Source of the DNA: Actinoplanes sp. DH11
Lineage (GTDB): Bacteria > Actinomycetota > Actinomycetes > Mycobacteriales > Micromonosporaceae
DNA: 64,000 nucleotides
Direction of reading: 5' to 3'
NCBI RefSeq assembly: GCF_020873875.1
Contig: NZ_JAHWGU010000022.1
Coordinates: 100,027 to 164,026, forward strand
Every line of letters starts with the position of its first letter. Positions within the stretch are counted from its first letter, which is position 1. Shown one piece after another: positions 15,175 to 24,782 of this stretch. Under the pieces are notes generated by a model. It was not told where the DNA came from. It saw nothing but the letters and a program-made list of their open reading frames with translations, and ran no database searches. The position numbers and the translations under genes were made by a program.

Positions 15175-15983
15175 GAGGAGAACTCCACCACCGCTCGGTC
15201 TTCGATCGGCCGGTAGCCCAGCCGCTGGTAAAGGGCATTGCTCGTCGGGTTGGCCACGTCGGTGAAGAGGGCCACGTCGGCGGCGCCGTCGGCCAGGGCG
15301 GCCCGGGTCGCCGCGGCCGTCACCGCGCCGCCGTAACCCTGCCGGCGGTGCTCGGGCGGGGTCCAGACATGCTGGATGCGGGCCATGCCGGCCCGGACCC
15401 GGGTGCGGGCGGCCATCGCGACGGGCACTCCCCCGGCCTCCCAGAGCGTGATGCCGCCGTAGGCGAGACGGGCACCCACGAAGTCACCGGCCGGTCGTTC
15501 CCCGATCGACTCGTGGAACGCCTCGACCCAGCCGGCGAGCAGGGAACGGTCGGCGTCGGTCGCGGTGCGGGCCGCGCCGGCCGCCGGGAGCGGGGTCAGC
15601 GCGGCGAGGCGGTGGAGCCGGGTCCGCATGCCGACGGTGAACGGACGGCCCGCGGTGAGCGCCGGCACGTCACGCTCCAGCAGGTTCACCGCGGCCGGCC
15701 GGCGATCGGCGAGGGCTTCGGTCAGGGCCGGGATCGCCTCGGCGGGGACCTCGCTGAGTATCAGCGGGTGCGGCGGTGTCCGCATCAGCACGCCGGAGAC
15801 CTCGCCGGCGTCCGGGCCCCACCAGCCGAAGAACGGTTCGCTCCGCCCGTACACCTGGGGGCCCTGCAGGCGCAGGGTGTCGATCAGGGTGAGGAAGACG
15901 GTGTGCCGGACCGGGTCGGAGAGCAGGAAAGTCGCGGAGATCTCCGCGAATCGCTCGATGTCCGTGGTCAGGTGCCAGCGCAT
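15171..15983 (-). CDS. GNAT-family N-acetyltransferase
   Basis: 270 residues. The C-terminal half holds the acetyl-CoA binding block: RIQHVWTPPEHRRQGYGGAVTAA and LFTDVANPTSNALYQRLGYRPI, typical of GNAT enzymes. The N-terminal half is a divergent GNAT-like region (HTVFLTLIDTLRL, GEVSGVLMRTPPH), as in two-domain acetyltransferases. Substrate cannot be predicted. Translationally coupled to the MOSC gene. Confidence 0.87.
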   Translation of the reverse strand: MRWHLTTDIERFAEISATFLLSDPVRHTVFLTLIDTLRLQGPQVYGRSEPFFGWWGPDAGEVSGVLMRTPPHPLILSEVPAEAIPALTEALADRRPAAVNLLERDVPALTAGRPFTVGMRTRLHRLAALTPLPAAGAARTATDADRSLLAGWVEAFHESIGERPAGDFVGARLAYGGITLWEAGGVPVAMAARTRVRAGMARIQHVWTPPEHRRQGYGGAVTAAATRAALADGAADVALFTDVANPTSNALYQRLGYRPIEDRAVVEFSS

Positions 15984-16002
15984 CCGGCCATCCTAGAGAG
16001 CC

Positions 16003-17016
16003 TTACCGCCCCCACGCCTTCGCAATTCGCGCCAGGCTGTCCTGCCGGGTCGCCGGGTCGTAGGCCGAGCCCGCCAGGATCAGCTCGTCCGCCCCGGTCC
16101 GCTCGACAAGGGCGTCCAGGCCGGCGACGACCTCCTCGGCGGTGCCGGCGAACTGGGTGCCGGGCAGCGACTCGAGCACGGCGCGATCCAGGTCGGTGAG
16201 CTCGCGGGCGGCGGCGGTCTCCGGGGAGACCATCGGGCCGAGCCGGCCGGTGCGCAGGCTGAGCGCCATCACCCGGCTCGGGCCGGCCAGGTGATCGGCC
16301 TCCTCGGTCGTCTCCGCGGCCAGCACCGAGGCGCTCACCATCAGGTGCGGCTCGGGGAAGCGCGGCGACGGCTTGAACCCGTCCCGGTAGAGCCGGACCG
16401 CGGTGTCCACGTCCGAGCTCGTCGCGAAGTGGTAGGCGTAGCAGAACGGCAGGCCCAGCGCGCCCGCGAGCTGCGCGCCGTAGGTCGACGAGCCCAGCAC
16501 CCAGATCTCCGGGTGCGTCTCCGGCGCCGGGGTGGCCCGCAGCCGCGACGAGTCGGGCACCCGGGAGTCGCCGAGCAGGCCCATCACGGTCTGGAGGTGG
16601 TCGGGGAACTGCTCGACGGTGAGGTACGGCGAGACGCCCCGGAGCGCGGCCGCGGTGGCCTGGTCGGTGCCCGGCGCCCGGCCGATGCCGAGGTCGATGC
16701 GGTTCGGGTAGAGCGCCTCCAGCAGGGCGAACTGCTCGGCGACCACGAACGGCATGTGGTTGGGCAGCATCACACCGCCGGAACCGACCCGGATGGTGCG
16801 GGTGTTCGCGGCGACGGCGCCGATCAGCACGGGCGGGCTGGTGGAGGCGACGGCCGGCATGTTGTGGTGCTCGGCGACCCAGAACCGGGCGTACCCCAGC
16901 TCGTCCGCGGTCTTGGCGATCTCGATGGTGCCGCGCAGGGCGTCGGCGCTGCCGTGCCCCTCCCGGACCGTGGCGAGATCGAGGACGGAGAGGGGTACGC
17001 GGTTCGGAGCGCTCAC
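16003..17016 (-). CDS. LLM-class flavin-dependent oxidoreductase
   Basis: 337-residue luciferase-like monooxygenase of the MsnO8/YhbW subgroup. Motifs: LSVLDLATVREG at the N-terminus, RFWVAEHHNMPAVASTSPPVLIGAVAANT, RVGSGGVMLPNHMPFVVAEQFALLEALYPNRIDLGIGRAPG. These proteins use reduced flavin to oxidise small molecules; the partner reductase is not adjacent. It lies 19 bp from the GNAT gene and may share its transcript. Confidence 0.93.
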   Translation of the reverse strand: MSAPNRVPLSVLDLATVREGHGSADALRGTIEIAKTADELGYARFWVAEHHNMPAVASTSPPVLIGAVAANTRTIRVGSGGVMLPNHMPFVVAEQFALLEALYPNRIDLGIGRAPGTDQATAAALRGVSPYLTVEQFPDHLQTVMGLLGDSRVPDSSRLRATPAPETHPEIWVLGSSTYGAQLAGALGLPFCYAYHFATSSDVDTAVRLYRDGFKPSPRFPEPHLMVSASVLAAETTEEADHLAGPSRVMALSLRTGRLGPMVSPETAAARELTDLDRAVLESLPGTQFAGTAEEVVAGLDALVERTGADELILAGSAYDPATRQDSLARIAKAWGR

Positions 17017-17041
17017 GTCTCGAACCTAGCGCGACGGCCGT

Positions 17042-18298
17042 TCAGTGCGCATGTGACGCCACCAACTCCGCCGCGGCCCGGTCGGCACGCGCCATCGCAC
17101 CCTCCGGAACCGCCGCCACCAGGGCCGCGACCGCCACCACGGCACCCGCGAAGGCGAACGCCCACGGCAGGCCACCCGGCTGGTCGACGATCACCCCGGC
17201 GAGCGCGCCACCGGCGGCGCTGCCGCTCACCGAGACGGTGACCATCCAGGTGTACGCCTCGTTCATCATCGCGGCCGGCGCGAGCCGTCCCACCAGGTTG
17301 TTCTCCACGGTGAGCGCGGGGGCGATCGCGGCGCCGCCGATCACCAGGGCGGCACCCAGCGACACCGGGCCCGGCATGAACGCCAGCACGCCGAAACTCG
17401 CCGCCACCCCGCCCAGCAGCCAGGCGAACTGCCGGGTCAGCGGCATCGCCGGACGTCGCGTGCCGAACCAGATCCCGCCGATCGCGCTGCCCACACCCCA
17501 GACGCCGAGGAGCACGCCGCCCAGGGCGTCGCCGCCGCCGTGCTCGGACGCGTACGCCGGGACGATCACGCCGGCCGCGCCGAACGCGACGCCGAGCGCG
17601 GTCACGCAGACCAGCAGCGTCGGGAAGCCACCGGCCCGCAGCGGGCCGAGTCCCTTGGTGACGTGCCCGGCACCGGCGCCGGCGCGGTGCCGCATCACCG
17701 GCAGCCGGGCGATCCACCCGGTGCCCACCAGCGTCGCCACCCCGGCACTGGCCAGCGCGGCGGCCGGCTCACCGGTGACCACCATGAACGCCGAGACAAG
17801 CATCGGGCCGAGCACGAAGACCAGTTCGAACAGCGACGTCTCGGCGGCCATCGCGGCGCCGCGCAACAGGTGCCTCCCGGTGCCGACGGCGGTCATGTCG
17901 GTCCAGGCCCGGCGGATCGCCGCGGTCAGCGGAGGGTACGTGGCACCGGCCGCCGCCGATGCCGCGAAGATCCACCCCAGGGCGCCCGCGCCGCCCCGGC
18001 TGGACAGGATCAGGGCACCGAGTGCGAGCGGGTGCAGGACGGCCGTGGCGAGCAGGATGGGTGCGGCCCCGATCCGGTCGGCCAGGCGGCCGGCGATCGG
18101 GCTCACCGCCGCGCCGGCCAGCGCGTAGACGCCGCCGGCGAGACCGGCTGCCGCGTACCGCCCGGTGGCCTGCTCGACCAGGAGCAGCAGGGCGAGCGGG
18201 GTCATGCCGATGCCGAGCCGGGCCAGGATGCCGACCACCAGCAGGGTGCGGCCGCCCGGCAGGTGCAACACGCCAAGGTACTGACGCAACGCGGTCAC
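17042..18298 (-). CDS. MFS transporter
   Basis: 418 residues, about 12 hydrophobic segments, with the MFS loop motif GRLADRIGAAPILL near residue 72. Overall similar to actinobacterial drug/metabolite exporters, including an ALLLLVEQATGRYAAAG first loop. Two palindromic operator copies lie 55-95 bp upstream, so it is likely controlled by a repressor of which no gene is adjacent. Substrate unknown. Confidence 0.88.
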   Translation of the reverse strand: MTALRQYLGVLHLPGGRTLLVVGILARLGIGMTPLALLLLVEQATGRYAAAGLAGGVYALAGAAVSPIAGRLADRIGAAPILLATAVLHPLALGALILSSRGGAGALGWIFAASAAAGATYPPLTAAIRRAWTDMTAVGTGRHLLRGAAMAAETSLFELVFVLGPMLVSAFMVVTGEPAAALASAGVATLVGTGWIARLPVMRHRAGAGAGHVTKGLGPLRAGGFPTLLVCVTALGVAFGAAGVIVPAYASEHGGGDALGGVLLGVWGVGSAIGGIWFGTRRPAMPLTRQFAWLLGGVAASFGVLAFMPGPVSLGAALVIGGAAIAPALTVENNLVGRLAPAAMMNEAYTWMVTVSVSGSAAGGALAGVIVDQPGGLPWAFAFAGAVVAVAALVAAVPEGAMARADRAAAELVASHAH

Positions 18299-18352
18299 AG
18301 GCGGAACCTCCGGCAGCTTCGAGAACGGGCTCCACCCTGGCTCGGGTAATGA

Positions 18353-18392
18353 GCGGAACGCGTTCCGCTGGTGACAGACGGAACGCGTTTCG
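18353..18392. promoter_or_regulatory. Double palindromic operator before the MFS gene
   Basis: A perfect 16-bp palindrome GCGGAACGCGTTCCGC (18353-18368) and a second copy CGGAACGCGTTTCG (18379-18392) lie with centres 25 bp apart in the htpX-MFS gap. The layout suits a dimeric repressor, for example of the TetR type, bound twice. Confidence 0.6.
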
Positions 18393-18447
18393 AGGCTAAC
18401 GCCGGAGGTTCGTCAGCAGAACCGGATCAGGGCCGTGGTGGCACGGC

Positions 18448-19314
18448 TCACCGCCTGGTCAGGGACGCCTGCTCGTGCAGCCGGCGGATCCGCTCGGCCA
18501 TCGGCGGGTGCGTGCTGAACAGCGCCGACAGGCCGCCGCCCGCGAACGGGTTGGCGATCATCAGGTGGGCGCTGCTCGTCAGTTGCCCGTCGGCCGGCAG
18601 GGGCAGCCGCTGCGTACCGTAGTGAATCTTCTCCAGGGCACTGGCCAGCGCCAGCGGGTCGCGGGTCAGCGTGGCGCCGGAGGCGTCCGCCTGGAACTCA
18701 CGGTTGCGGCTGATCGCCAGCTGGATGATCGACGCGGCGAGCGGACCCAGGATCAGCATCAGCAGGGTGCCGGCCGGGTTCGGGCTGTCCTCGTCGTCGG
18801 ACCCCAGGAAGGGCAGGAAGAACGACAGCTGGGCGAGCATCGTCACGATGCCGGCCAGACCGGCCGCCACACTGGAGATCAGGATGTCGCGGTTGTAGAC
18901 GTGCGACAACTCGTGCCCGATCACGCCGCGCAGCTCACGCAGGGTCAGCAGGCGGGTGATGCCCACGGTCACCGCGACCGCCGCGTGCTCCGGGTTGCGC
19001 CCGGTCGCGAACGCGTTCGGCTGCATCGACGGCGAGACGTACAGGCGTGGCATCGGCTGTCCCGCCTCCGCGGCCAGCTCCCGGACCATCCGGTGGAGCT
19101 CAGGGAACTCGGCCTCGCTCACCGGCCGGGCACCCATCGACCGCAGGGCGATCTTGTCGGACCAGAAGTAACTGAAAGCGTTGGTGGCCAGCGAGACGAA
19201 CACGGCGAGCACCAGGCCGCCGCTTCCACCCAGCCAGTAGCCCACGGCCAGGATGAGGCCGGTGAGCAGTCCCAGCAGAGCCGCCGTCTTCAGGCCGTTG
19301 TGATGGCTGGACAA
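18448..19314 (-). CDS. htpX: HtpX-family membrane zinc metalloprotease
   Basis: 288 residues with two N-terminal membrane helices (ALLGLLTGLILAVGYWLGG, LVLAVFVSLATNAFSYF), the zinc motif HELSH near residue 140 and a downstream glutamate in the REFQADASGA block, plus two further helices. HtpX degrades misfolded membrane proteins under stress. Length and motifs are normal. It has its own start upstream of the operator region, not in the nuo operon. Confidence 0.93.
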   Translation of the reverse strand: MSSHHNGLKTAALLGLLTGLILAVGYWLGGSGGLVLAVFVSLATNAFSYFWSDKIALRSMGARPVSEAEFPELHRMVRELAAEAGQPMPRLYVSPSMQPNAFATGRNPEHAAVAVTVGITRLLTLRELRGVIGHELSHVYNRDILISSVAAGLAGIVTMLAQLSFFLPFLGSDDEDSPNPAGTLLMLILGPLAASIIQLAISRNREFQADASGATLTRDPLALASALEKIHYGTQRLPLPADGQLTSSAHLMIANPFAGGGLSALFSTHPPMAERIRRLHEQASLTRR

Positions 19315-19431
19315 CGTTCACTCCTCACGTCGCGGACTCGTGATCCGCACCTGGAGGAACGCCGCCGGCCTGCGCTTTCATCCACTCACACCGGTGAGTT
19401 CGCTGTGCGCCAGCTGGGCGCGAGCTGGGCG

Positions 19432-20889
19432 TCAGGAGAATGCGTCGAACAGCACCTGAGGGGCGAAGCCCAGCACCACGGCCACCGCCACGGCACCCGC
19501 CAGAGCCACCGCCACCGCCCGCGGCACCGGCAGGCTCGGGTGCACGGCCTCGTCCAGCAGCACCGGGTCCGTCACCGAGATGCCGATCCGGGCCGGCAGG
19601 GTGTAGAGGGTCGCCGACACGCGCACGTAGTACGCCAGGGCGATCACTGCGTTCAGCACCACGACGCCGGCCAGCCAGATCCAGCCGGCGTCCACCAGGG
19701 CGTCGACCACCGACACCTTCGCGAACAGGCCGGCCAGACCCGGCGGCAGACCGGCCAGCCCGGCGAAGGCGAGCACCAGCGCGGCACCCAGCCACGGTTT
19801 GCGCCGACCGGCACCGCGGTAGTCGGCGATCTCACCGCCGTCCGCACCCGGCAGCCGCAGCGCCACCACCGCACCGAACGCGATCAGCTCGAGGACCACG
19901 AAGAAGGCGGCGTAGACCAGGGCCGCCGCGACACCGGGCTCGCCGGGCGCGAGCGCGGCCAGGATGTAACCGGCCTGCGCCACCGACGACCACGCGAGCA
20001 GCCGCACCATGCGGGTCTGCCGGAGCGCCACCAGGTTGCCGATGGTCATCGTCAGGACGGCGAGCACCACGACGACGGCCCGGGTGTCGAGACGGGACAC
20101 CACTGCCGCCAGGGCGAGGACGCCGCCGAGCTTGGAGGCGGTCGACAGGTACGCGGCCACCGGCACCGGAGCACCGTCATAGGTGGCCGGCGCCCACGCG
20201 TGCAACGGCACCGCCGCCACCTTGAACGCCAGCCCGATCACCAGCAGCGCCGCACCCACCCCGGCCAGCTGGGCGAACGGTCCCGGCCCCGGCCCGAGCG
20301 ACGCCAGGTGCACGGCACCGGTCGCCGCGTAGTTGAGCGCGACCCCCAGCAGGGCCACCGCCGTGGAGACCACACTGACCAGGAAGAACGTGACCGAGGC
20401 GGACGCACCGGCGGTGGTGACCCGTTCGCCCGGCGCGAAGCGGCGCAGGCCGACCAGCACGTACAGCGGCAGGGTGAGCGTCTCCAGGCCGACGATCAGG
20501 GTGATCAGGTCACCGGCGTAGGCGACTGTCACGCCGCCTGTCATCGAACAGGCCAGCAGGAAGCAGAACTCGCCGGCCGGTGCGATCCCGAGCCGCAGCG
20601 CCGGCAGCGAGAACGCGAGCACACCGGCGGTCAGGCCGGCGAAGAGCACGGCCGTCGTCGCGGCCGGCCAGCTGGGGATCCAGGAACAGCCGCCGGTCGC
20701 GCAGAACGTGGGGTCGGCGGACACGGCGACGAGCGCGGCGGCCGCGGTGGCGAGCGTGCCGAGCAGGGTGGCGCCGGCGATCACCGCGCGCCGGCCGGTG
20801 ACGAGGTCGGCGAGCAGGGCGAGGATGGCGGTCCCGGCGGCGGCATAGAGCGGCAGGAGCGCGAGGTGCCCGACGGCCTGACTGCTCAC
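19432..20889 (-). CDS. nuoN: NADH-quinone oxidoreductase subunit N
   Basis: 485-residue antiporter-like proton-pumping subunit of complex I, about 14 membrane helices. Recognisable stretches: LHAWAPATYDGAPVPVAAYLST, the conserved block with a functional lysine, and LLAWSSVAQAGYILAAL. Last gene of the nuoI-N run; it begins 25 bp after nuoM. Length matches the family. Confidence 0.93.
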   Translation of the reverse strand: MSSQAVGHLALLPLYAAAGTAILALLADLVTGRRAVIAGATLLGTLATAAAALVAVSADPTFCATGGCSWIPSWPAATTAVLFAGLTAGVLAFSLPALRLGIAPAGEFCFLLACSMTGGVTVAYAGDLITLIVGLETLTLPLYVLVGLRRFAPGERVTTAGASASVTFFLVSVVSTAVALLGVALNYAATGAVHLASLGPGPGPFAQLAGVGAALLVIGLAFKVAAVPLHAWAPATYDGAPVPVAAYLSTASKLGGVLALAAVVSRLDTRAVVVVLAVLTMTIGNLVALRQTRMVRLLAWSSVAQAGYILAALAPGEPGVAAALVYAAFFVVLELIAFGAVVALRLPGADGGEIADYRGAGRRKPWLGAALVLAFAGLAGLPPGLAGLFAKVSVVDALVDAGWIWLAGVVVLNAVIALAYYVRVSATLYTLPARIGISVTDPVLLDEAVHPSLPVPRAVAVALAGAVAVAVVLGFAPQVLFDAFS

Positions 20890-20914
20890 GGACGGCCTCC
20901 GTCGCGAATGGCGT

Positions 20915-22450
20915 TCACCGGGAGCCGCCCAGCAGGTCGACGATCGGCAGGGCGGTCCCGGACAGGATCAGCGCCGGCGCCAGGCCGACGACCAGGGTGA
21001 GCAGCACCAGCGGCGCCCAGGCGAACCACTCGGCGGCGGCGATCGACGGGCGCATCGCGCGGACCACCGGGGTGGCCGGACCGTGCGTGACCCGGCGCAG
21101 CAGGCGCAGGAAGTAGGCGGCGGTGAGCGCACCACCGACGGCGGCGAGCGCCGCGCAGGTGAGCCAGAACGGCCCGCCGGCCTGGACCGCGGCCACCACG
21201 GCGAACGCCTCACCCCAGAACCCGGCCAGCCCGGGCAGGCCGAGCGACGCGACGGCGGCGAACCCGAGCAGGCCGGCCAGCCGCGGCGCCTGCTCGCGCA
21301 GGCCGCTGAGCTGGTCGATCGAGCCCGTACCGGTCCGGTCCTTGATCGTGCCGACCAGGAAGAACAGCAGGCCGGTGATGAGACCGTGCGCGACGTTGCC
21401 GATCAGGGCCGCCTGGATGCCGGTGACCGTGAGGGTGGCGATGCCGAGCAGCACGAAGCCCATGTGCCCGACACTGGAGTAGGCGATCAGCCGCTTCAGC
21501 TCGCGCTGCCGCAGACAGATCAGCGAACCGGCGAGGATCGCGACGACGGCGAGCACGCCGAGCACCGGCGCGGCCCACGCGGCGCCGTCCGGTGCGACGC
21601 CGACACCGACCCGGATCAGGCCGTACGTGCCCATCTTCAGCAGCACGCCGGCCAGGATCACCGAGCCCACCGTCGGCGCCTCGGTGTGCGCGTCCGGCAG
21701 CCAGGTGTGCAGCGGCCAGAGCGGCGCCTTCACCGCGAACGCGACCGCGAGCAGCGCGAACACCAGGCATTGCGTGCCACGGCTCAGCGGCGGCGAACCG
21801 GTGAGCACGATCAGGTCGCCGGTGCCCGCCCGGGACACCACGATGATCACGCCGAGCAGCAGCAGCACCGAGCCGGCGAGCGTGTAGAGCACGAACTTGC
21901 GCGCCGCCCGCCGCCGGTCCGGGCCGCCCCAGCCCGCGATCACCGCGAACATCGGCAGCAGGACGACCTCGAAGAAGACGAAGAAGAGGATCAGGTCGAG
22001 CGCCAGGAAGGTGCCGAGCACCCCCACTTCGAGGACCAGGAGCAACGCGGCCAGGGTGCGCCCGGCGCCGGCTTCCGGGACCTTCTTGACGGTGTACGCG
22101 CAACAGAGCAGCGTGAGCAGCCCGGTCAGCACGATCAACGGGTACGAGACCGCGTCCACGCCTAGGTGGAAGTCCAGCCCCAGGGCCGGCACCCACGGCA
22201 GATCCAGGTTGACCCACGGGATCAGTTGCGGCACGTCGCCGAACGCCGACCAGCCGCCGGCCCGGTCCCGGAAAAACACCGGCGCGATCGTCAGCAGGAA
22301 CGTGACGGCGGCGAAGACCGTCGCGACGATCCTGGCCTGCCGGTCCCGGGACGCCGGGAGCAGCGCCACCACGACGGCGCCGAGGGCCGGGACGCCGAGG
22401 ATCACGGCCAGCAGGAACGACCAGGAATCGGCTGTCGTGGTGAGGGTCAT
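20915..22450 (-). CDS. nuoM: NADH-quinone oxidoreductase subunit M
   Basis: 511-residue proton-pumping subunit. FFVFFEVVLLPMFAVIAGWGG contains the essential membrane glutamate; KAPLWPLHTWLPDAHTEAPT and LKRLIAYSSVGHMGFVLLGI are the standard antiporter motifs. ATG at 22450 overlaps the nuoL stop (ATGA); the longer upstream open frame is out-of-frame nuoL. Confidence 0.95.
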   Translation of the reverse strand: MTLTTTADSWSFLLAVILGVPALGAVVVALLPASRDRQARIVATVFAAVTFLLTIAPVFFRDRAGGWSAFGDVPQLIPWVNLDLPWVPALGLDFHLGVDAVSYPLIVLTGLLTLLCCAYTVKKVPEAGAGRTLAALLLVLEVGVLGTFLALDLILFFVFFEVVLLPMFAVIAGWGGPDRRRAARKFVLYTLAGSVLLLLGVIIVVSRAGTGDLIVLTGSPPLSRGTQCLVFALLAVAFAVKAPLWPLHTWLPDAHTEAPTVGSVILAGVLLKMGTYGLIRVGVGVAPDGAAWAAPVLGVLAVVAILAGSLICLRQRELKRLIAYSSVGHMGFVLLGIATLTVTGIQAALIGNVAHGLITGLLFFLVGTIKDRTGTGSIDQLSGLREQAPRLAGLLGFAAVASLGLPGLAGFWGEAFAVVAAVQAGGPFWLTCAALAAVGGALTAAYFLRLLRRVTHGPATPVVRAMRPSIAAAEWFAWAPLVLLTLVVGLAPALILSGTALPIVDLLGGSR

Positions 22451-24372
22451 GCGGCGACTCCCAGCCACGCGACGACGCCGAGCACGAGAGCGCCCAGGCA
22501 GACCAGGACCACGGCGCCCGGCAGGGCCACCCGGTGCACGTCGGCGAAGTGCCCGCCGAGGCTGCGGGTGCCGGTTCCCGCGCCGGTCACGGCGGCGTCC
22601 ACGACCCGCTCGTCGCCGGCCGTCACCCACCTGGCCAGGGATCGCACCGGCGTCACCACGAGGCGGTGCTGCACGGCGTCGAGGTGGAACCCGGCGGCGA
22701 ACAGCGGGCGCGCCCGGCCCAGCGCGAGCGCCGGGTCGACGCCCGGCACCGCCCACCAGATCCACCAGGCGAACCCGGCGCCCGCCACGAGCAGGAGCAT
22801 CGGCAGCGCCACGGCCACACCCAGGTGCGGGTCCTCGAGCTCCAGCGAGGTGCGGAACCCGGGCGCGTAGGCGGCCAAGCCCAGCAGCGCCGACGGGACC
22901 GCCAGCACGATCAGTGGCAGGCGCATCGGGGCCGGCGGGTCGTGCGGCGCGGCCGGCACCTGGTAGCGGCCGTCGTCGAAACCGACCTCCCAGTCCGGGC
23001 CGGCCGGTCCGTGCGCCCGGTACGCCCCGAAGAAGGCCCGGAGCAGGAGGCGGGTCGCGTACCAGGCGGTGATCCCGACCGCGAACAGCGCCGCCAGCCA
23101 GACCACCCACCCGGCCCAGACCGGCACCGGCTCGCCGCCCTCGGTGGCGTGCGCGGCGGCGGTCAGCACCGTCTCCTTGGACCAGAAACCCGCCAGCGGC
23201 GGCAGGCCGGCCAGCGCGCCCAGGCCGATCACGAACGACCAGAACGTGACAGGCATGTGCGCGCGCAGCCCGCCCATCCGGGACAGCAGGTTGGTGCCCA
23301 CCGCGTGGATCACCGCACCCGCCGCGAGGAACAGCAGCGCCTTGAACGCGGCGTGGGTGAGCAGGTGGAACAGCGCGGCGGCGGGTGAACCGACCGCGAG
23401 CGCCGCCGTCATGTAACCGATCTGGGAGACCGTCGACCAGGCCAGCACCCGCTTCAGGTCGTCCTGCGCGGTCGCGGCCAGCGCACCCAGCAGGATCGTG
23501 ATCGCGGCCAGCACCGCGAGCACGGCCAGGGCCACCGGCGACCGCGTGAAGAGCGGGTAGAGCCGGAAGACCACCCAGACGCCGGCCGCGACCATGGTGG
23601 CGGCGTGGATCAGCGCGGAGATCGGGGTGGGGCCGGCCATCGCGTCCGGCAGCCAGGTGTGCAGCGGGAACTGGGCGCTCTTGCCGGCCACACCGGCCAG
23701 GATCAGCAGCAACGCGGCGGTCAGCGTGGCCGGGTCGTAGGGGCTGTTCAGCACGACGTCCAGATGTGCGTCGCCGGCCTCGACCACCAGCACCGCGATG
23801 CCCAGCAGGAAGCCGACGTCACCGACCCGGGTGACGAGGAAGGCCTTCACCGCGGCGGCGGGCGCCTCCGGCAGCCGGCGATCGTGACCGATCAGCAGGT
23901 AGGAGCAGGCGCCCATCACCTCCCAGCCGATCAGCAGCACGATCAGGTCGTTCGACGTCACGACCAGGAGCATCGCGCCGGTGAAGAGGCTGACCTGGGC
24001 GGCGTACGGCGCGTACCGCGGATCGTCGTGCAGGTAGGTGATCGAGTAGATCTGCACGAGCAGCGCGACCAGGCTGACCGCGAGCGCCACATAGACCACT
24101 GCCGGGTTGATCGCCACCCCGAAGCCGACGGTGATCAGCGACTCGTCCGGCAGCCCGCCGAAACTGACGATCTCCAGCCCGGTCTCGAACGACGCGCCGT
24201 CCCACAGCAGCCGCAGTGACAGGAGCAGGGCCAGTGCGGCACCCGCCACACCGAGACCCGCCGCCAGGCGCCTGCGTGCCCGGCCACCGTCGCCCGGCGC
24301 GAGCAGGAGACCGAGCAGACCGGCAAGCAGCGGTACGAGGGGAAGCAGCGGCCCGGCGACGTCGACGCTCAC
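22447..24372 (-). CDS. nuoL: NADH-quinone oxidoreductase subunit L
   Basis: 641-residue distal pumping subunit with GTG start overlapping the nuoK stop (GTGA). Motifs: LIVLLIGWEVMGACSYLLIGH with the conserved glutamate, KSAQFPLHTWLPDAMAGPTP, LKRVLAWSTVSQIGYMTAALAV and LTHAAFKALLFLAAG. A long C-terminal lateral helix region follows residue 480. Length normal. Confidence 0.95.
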   Translation of the reverse strand: MSVDVAGPLLPLVPLLAGLLGLLLAPGDGGRARRRLAAGLGVAGAALALLLSLRLLWDGASFETGLEIVSFGGLPDESLITVGFGVAINPAVVYVALAVSLVALLVQIYSITYLHDDPRYAPYAAQVSLFTGAMLLVVTSNDLIVLLIGWEVMGACSYLLIGHDRRLPEAPAAAVKAFLVTRVGDVGFLLGIAVLVVEAGDAHLDVVLNSPYDPATLTAALLLILAGVAGKSAQFPLHTWLPDAMAGPTPISALIHAATMVAAGVWVVFRLYPLFTRSPVALAVLAVLAAITILLGALAATAQDDLKRVLAWSTVSQIGYMTAALAVGSPAAALFHLLTHAAFKALLFLAAGAVIHAVGTNLLSRMGGLRAHMPVTFWSFVIGLGALAGLPPLAGFWSKETVLTAAAHATEGGEPVPVWAGWVVWLAALFAVGITAWYATRLLLRAFFGAYRAHGPAGPDWEVGFDDGRYQVPAAPHDPPAPMRLPLIVLAVPSALLGLAAYAPGFRTSLELEDPHLGVAVALPMLLLVAGAGFAWWIWWAVPGVDPALALGRARPLFAAGFHLDAVQHRLVVTPVRSLARWVTAGDERVVDAAVTGAGTGTRSLGGHFADVHRVALPGAVVLVCLGALVLGVVAWLGVAA

Positions 24373-24782
24373 CCGGCCACCCGTTCCCCGTCGGCGTCCA
24401 GCCGTTCCCTGCCGATGCCCGGCTCCTCCCCGTCGGCGTCCAGCCGCACCTCGTCGGTGATCACGGCGCGGCGCATCCGGTAGTACTGCAACACGATCGC
24501 GAGCCCGACACCCACCTCGGCGGCGGCCAGCACGATCACGAAGAGCGCGAAGACGCCGCCGGTGCCGGGAGCGGCCGCGCCGGGCCGGGCCCACGCCTCG
24601 ATCGCGACACCCGTCAGCGCCGACCGCAGGCTCACGTCGGCGGTCACCAGGATCAGGTTCACCGCGTTCAGCATCAGCTCGACGGCCATCAGGACCAGGA
24701 TCGCGTTGCGGCGGCGCAGCACGCCGTAGACGCCGAGGCCGAAGAGCAGCGCACCGACGACGTACGGGATGACCACGTGCAT
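24369..24782 (-). CDS. nuoK: NADH-quinone oxidoreductase subunit K
   Basis: 137 residues with three membrane helices. YGVLRRRNAILVLMAVELMLNAVNL carries the conserved glutamate; FVIVLAAAEVGVGLAIVLQYYR carries the second one. The usual length is about 100; here the C-terminus has about 30 extra acidic residues including a repeated RLDADGE unit. ATG overlaps the nuoJ stop (TGATG). Confidence 0.94.
   Translation of the reverse strand: MHVVIPYVVGALLFGLGVYGVLRRRNAILVLMAVELMLNAVNLILVTADVSLRSALTGVAIEAWARPGAAAPGTGGVFALFVIVLAAAEVGVGLAIVLQYYRMRRAVITDEVRLDADGEEPGIGRERLDADGERVAG

Noticed and set aside
18353..18368. LexA (SOS) box
   Set aside because: Actinobacterial SOS boxes need GAAC-N4-GTTC; here the half-sites are 2 bp apart.
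18475..21000. Plus-strand frame of over 800 codons opposite htpX and nuoN
   Set aside because: His/Gln/Arg-rich composition is that of an antisense shadow; the opposite strand encodes clear HtpX and NuoN.
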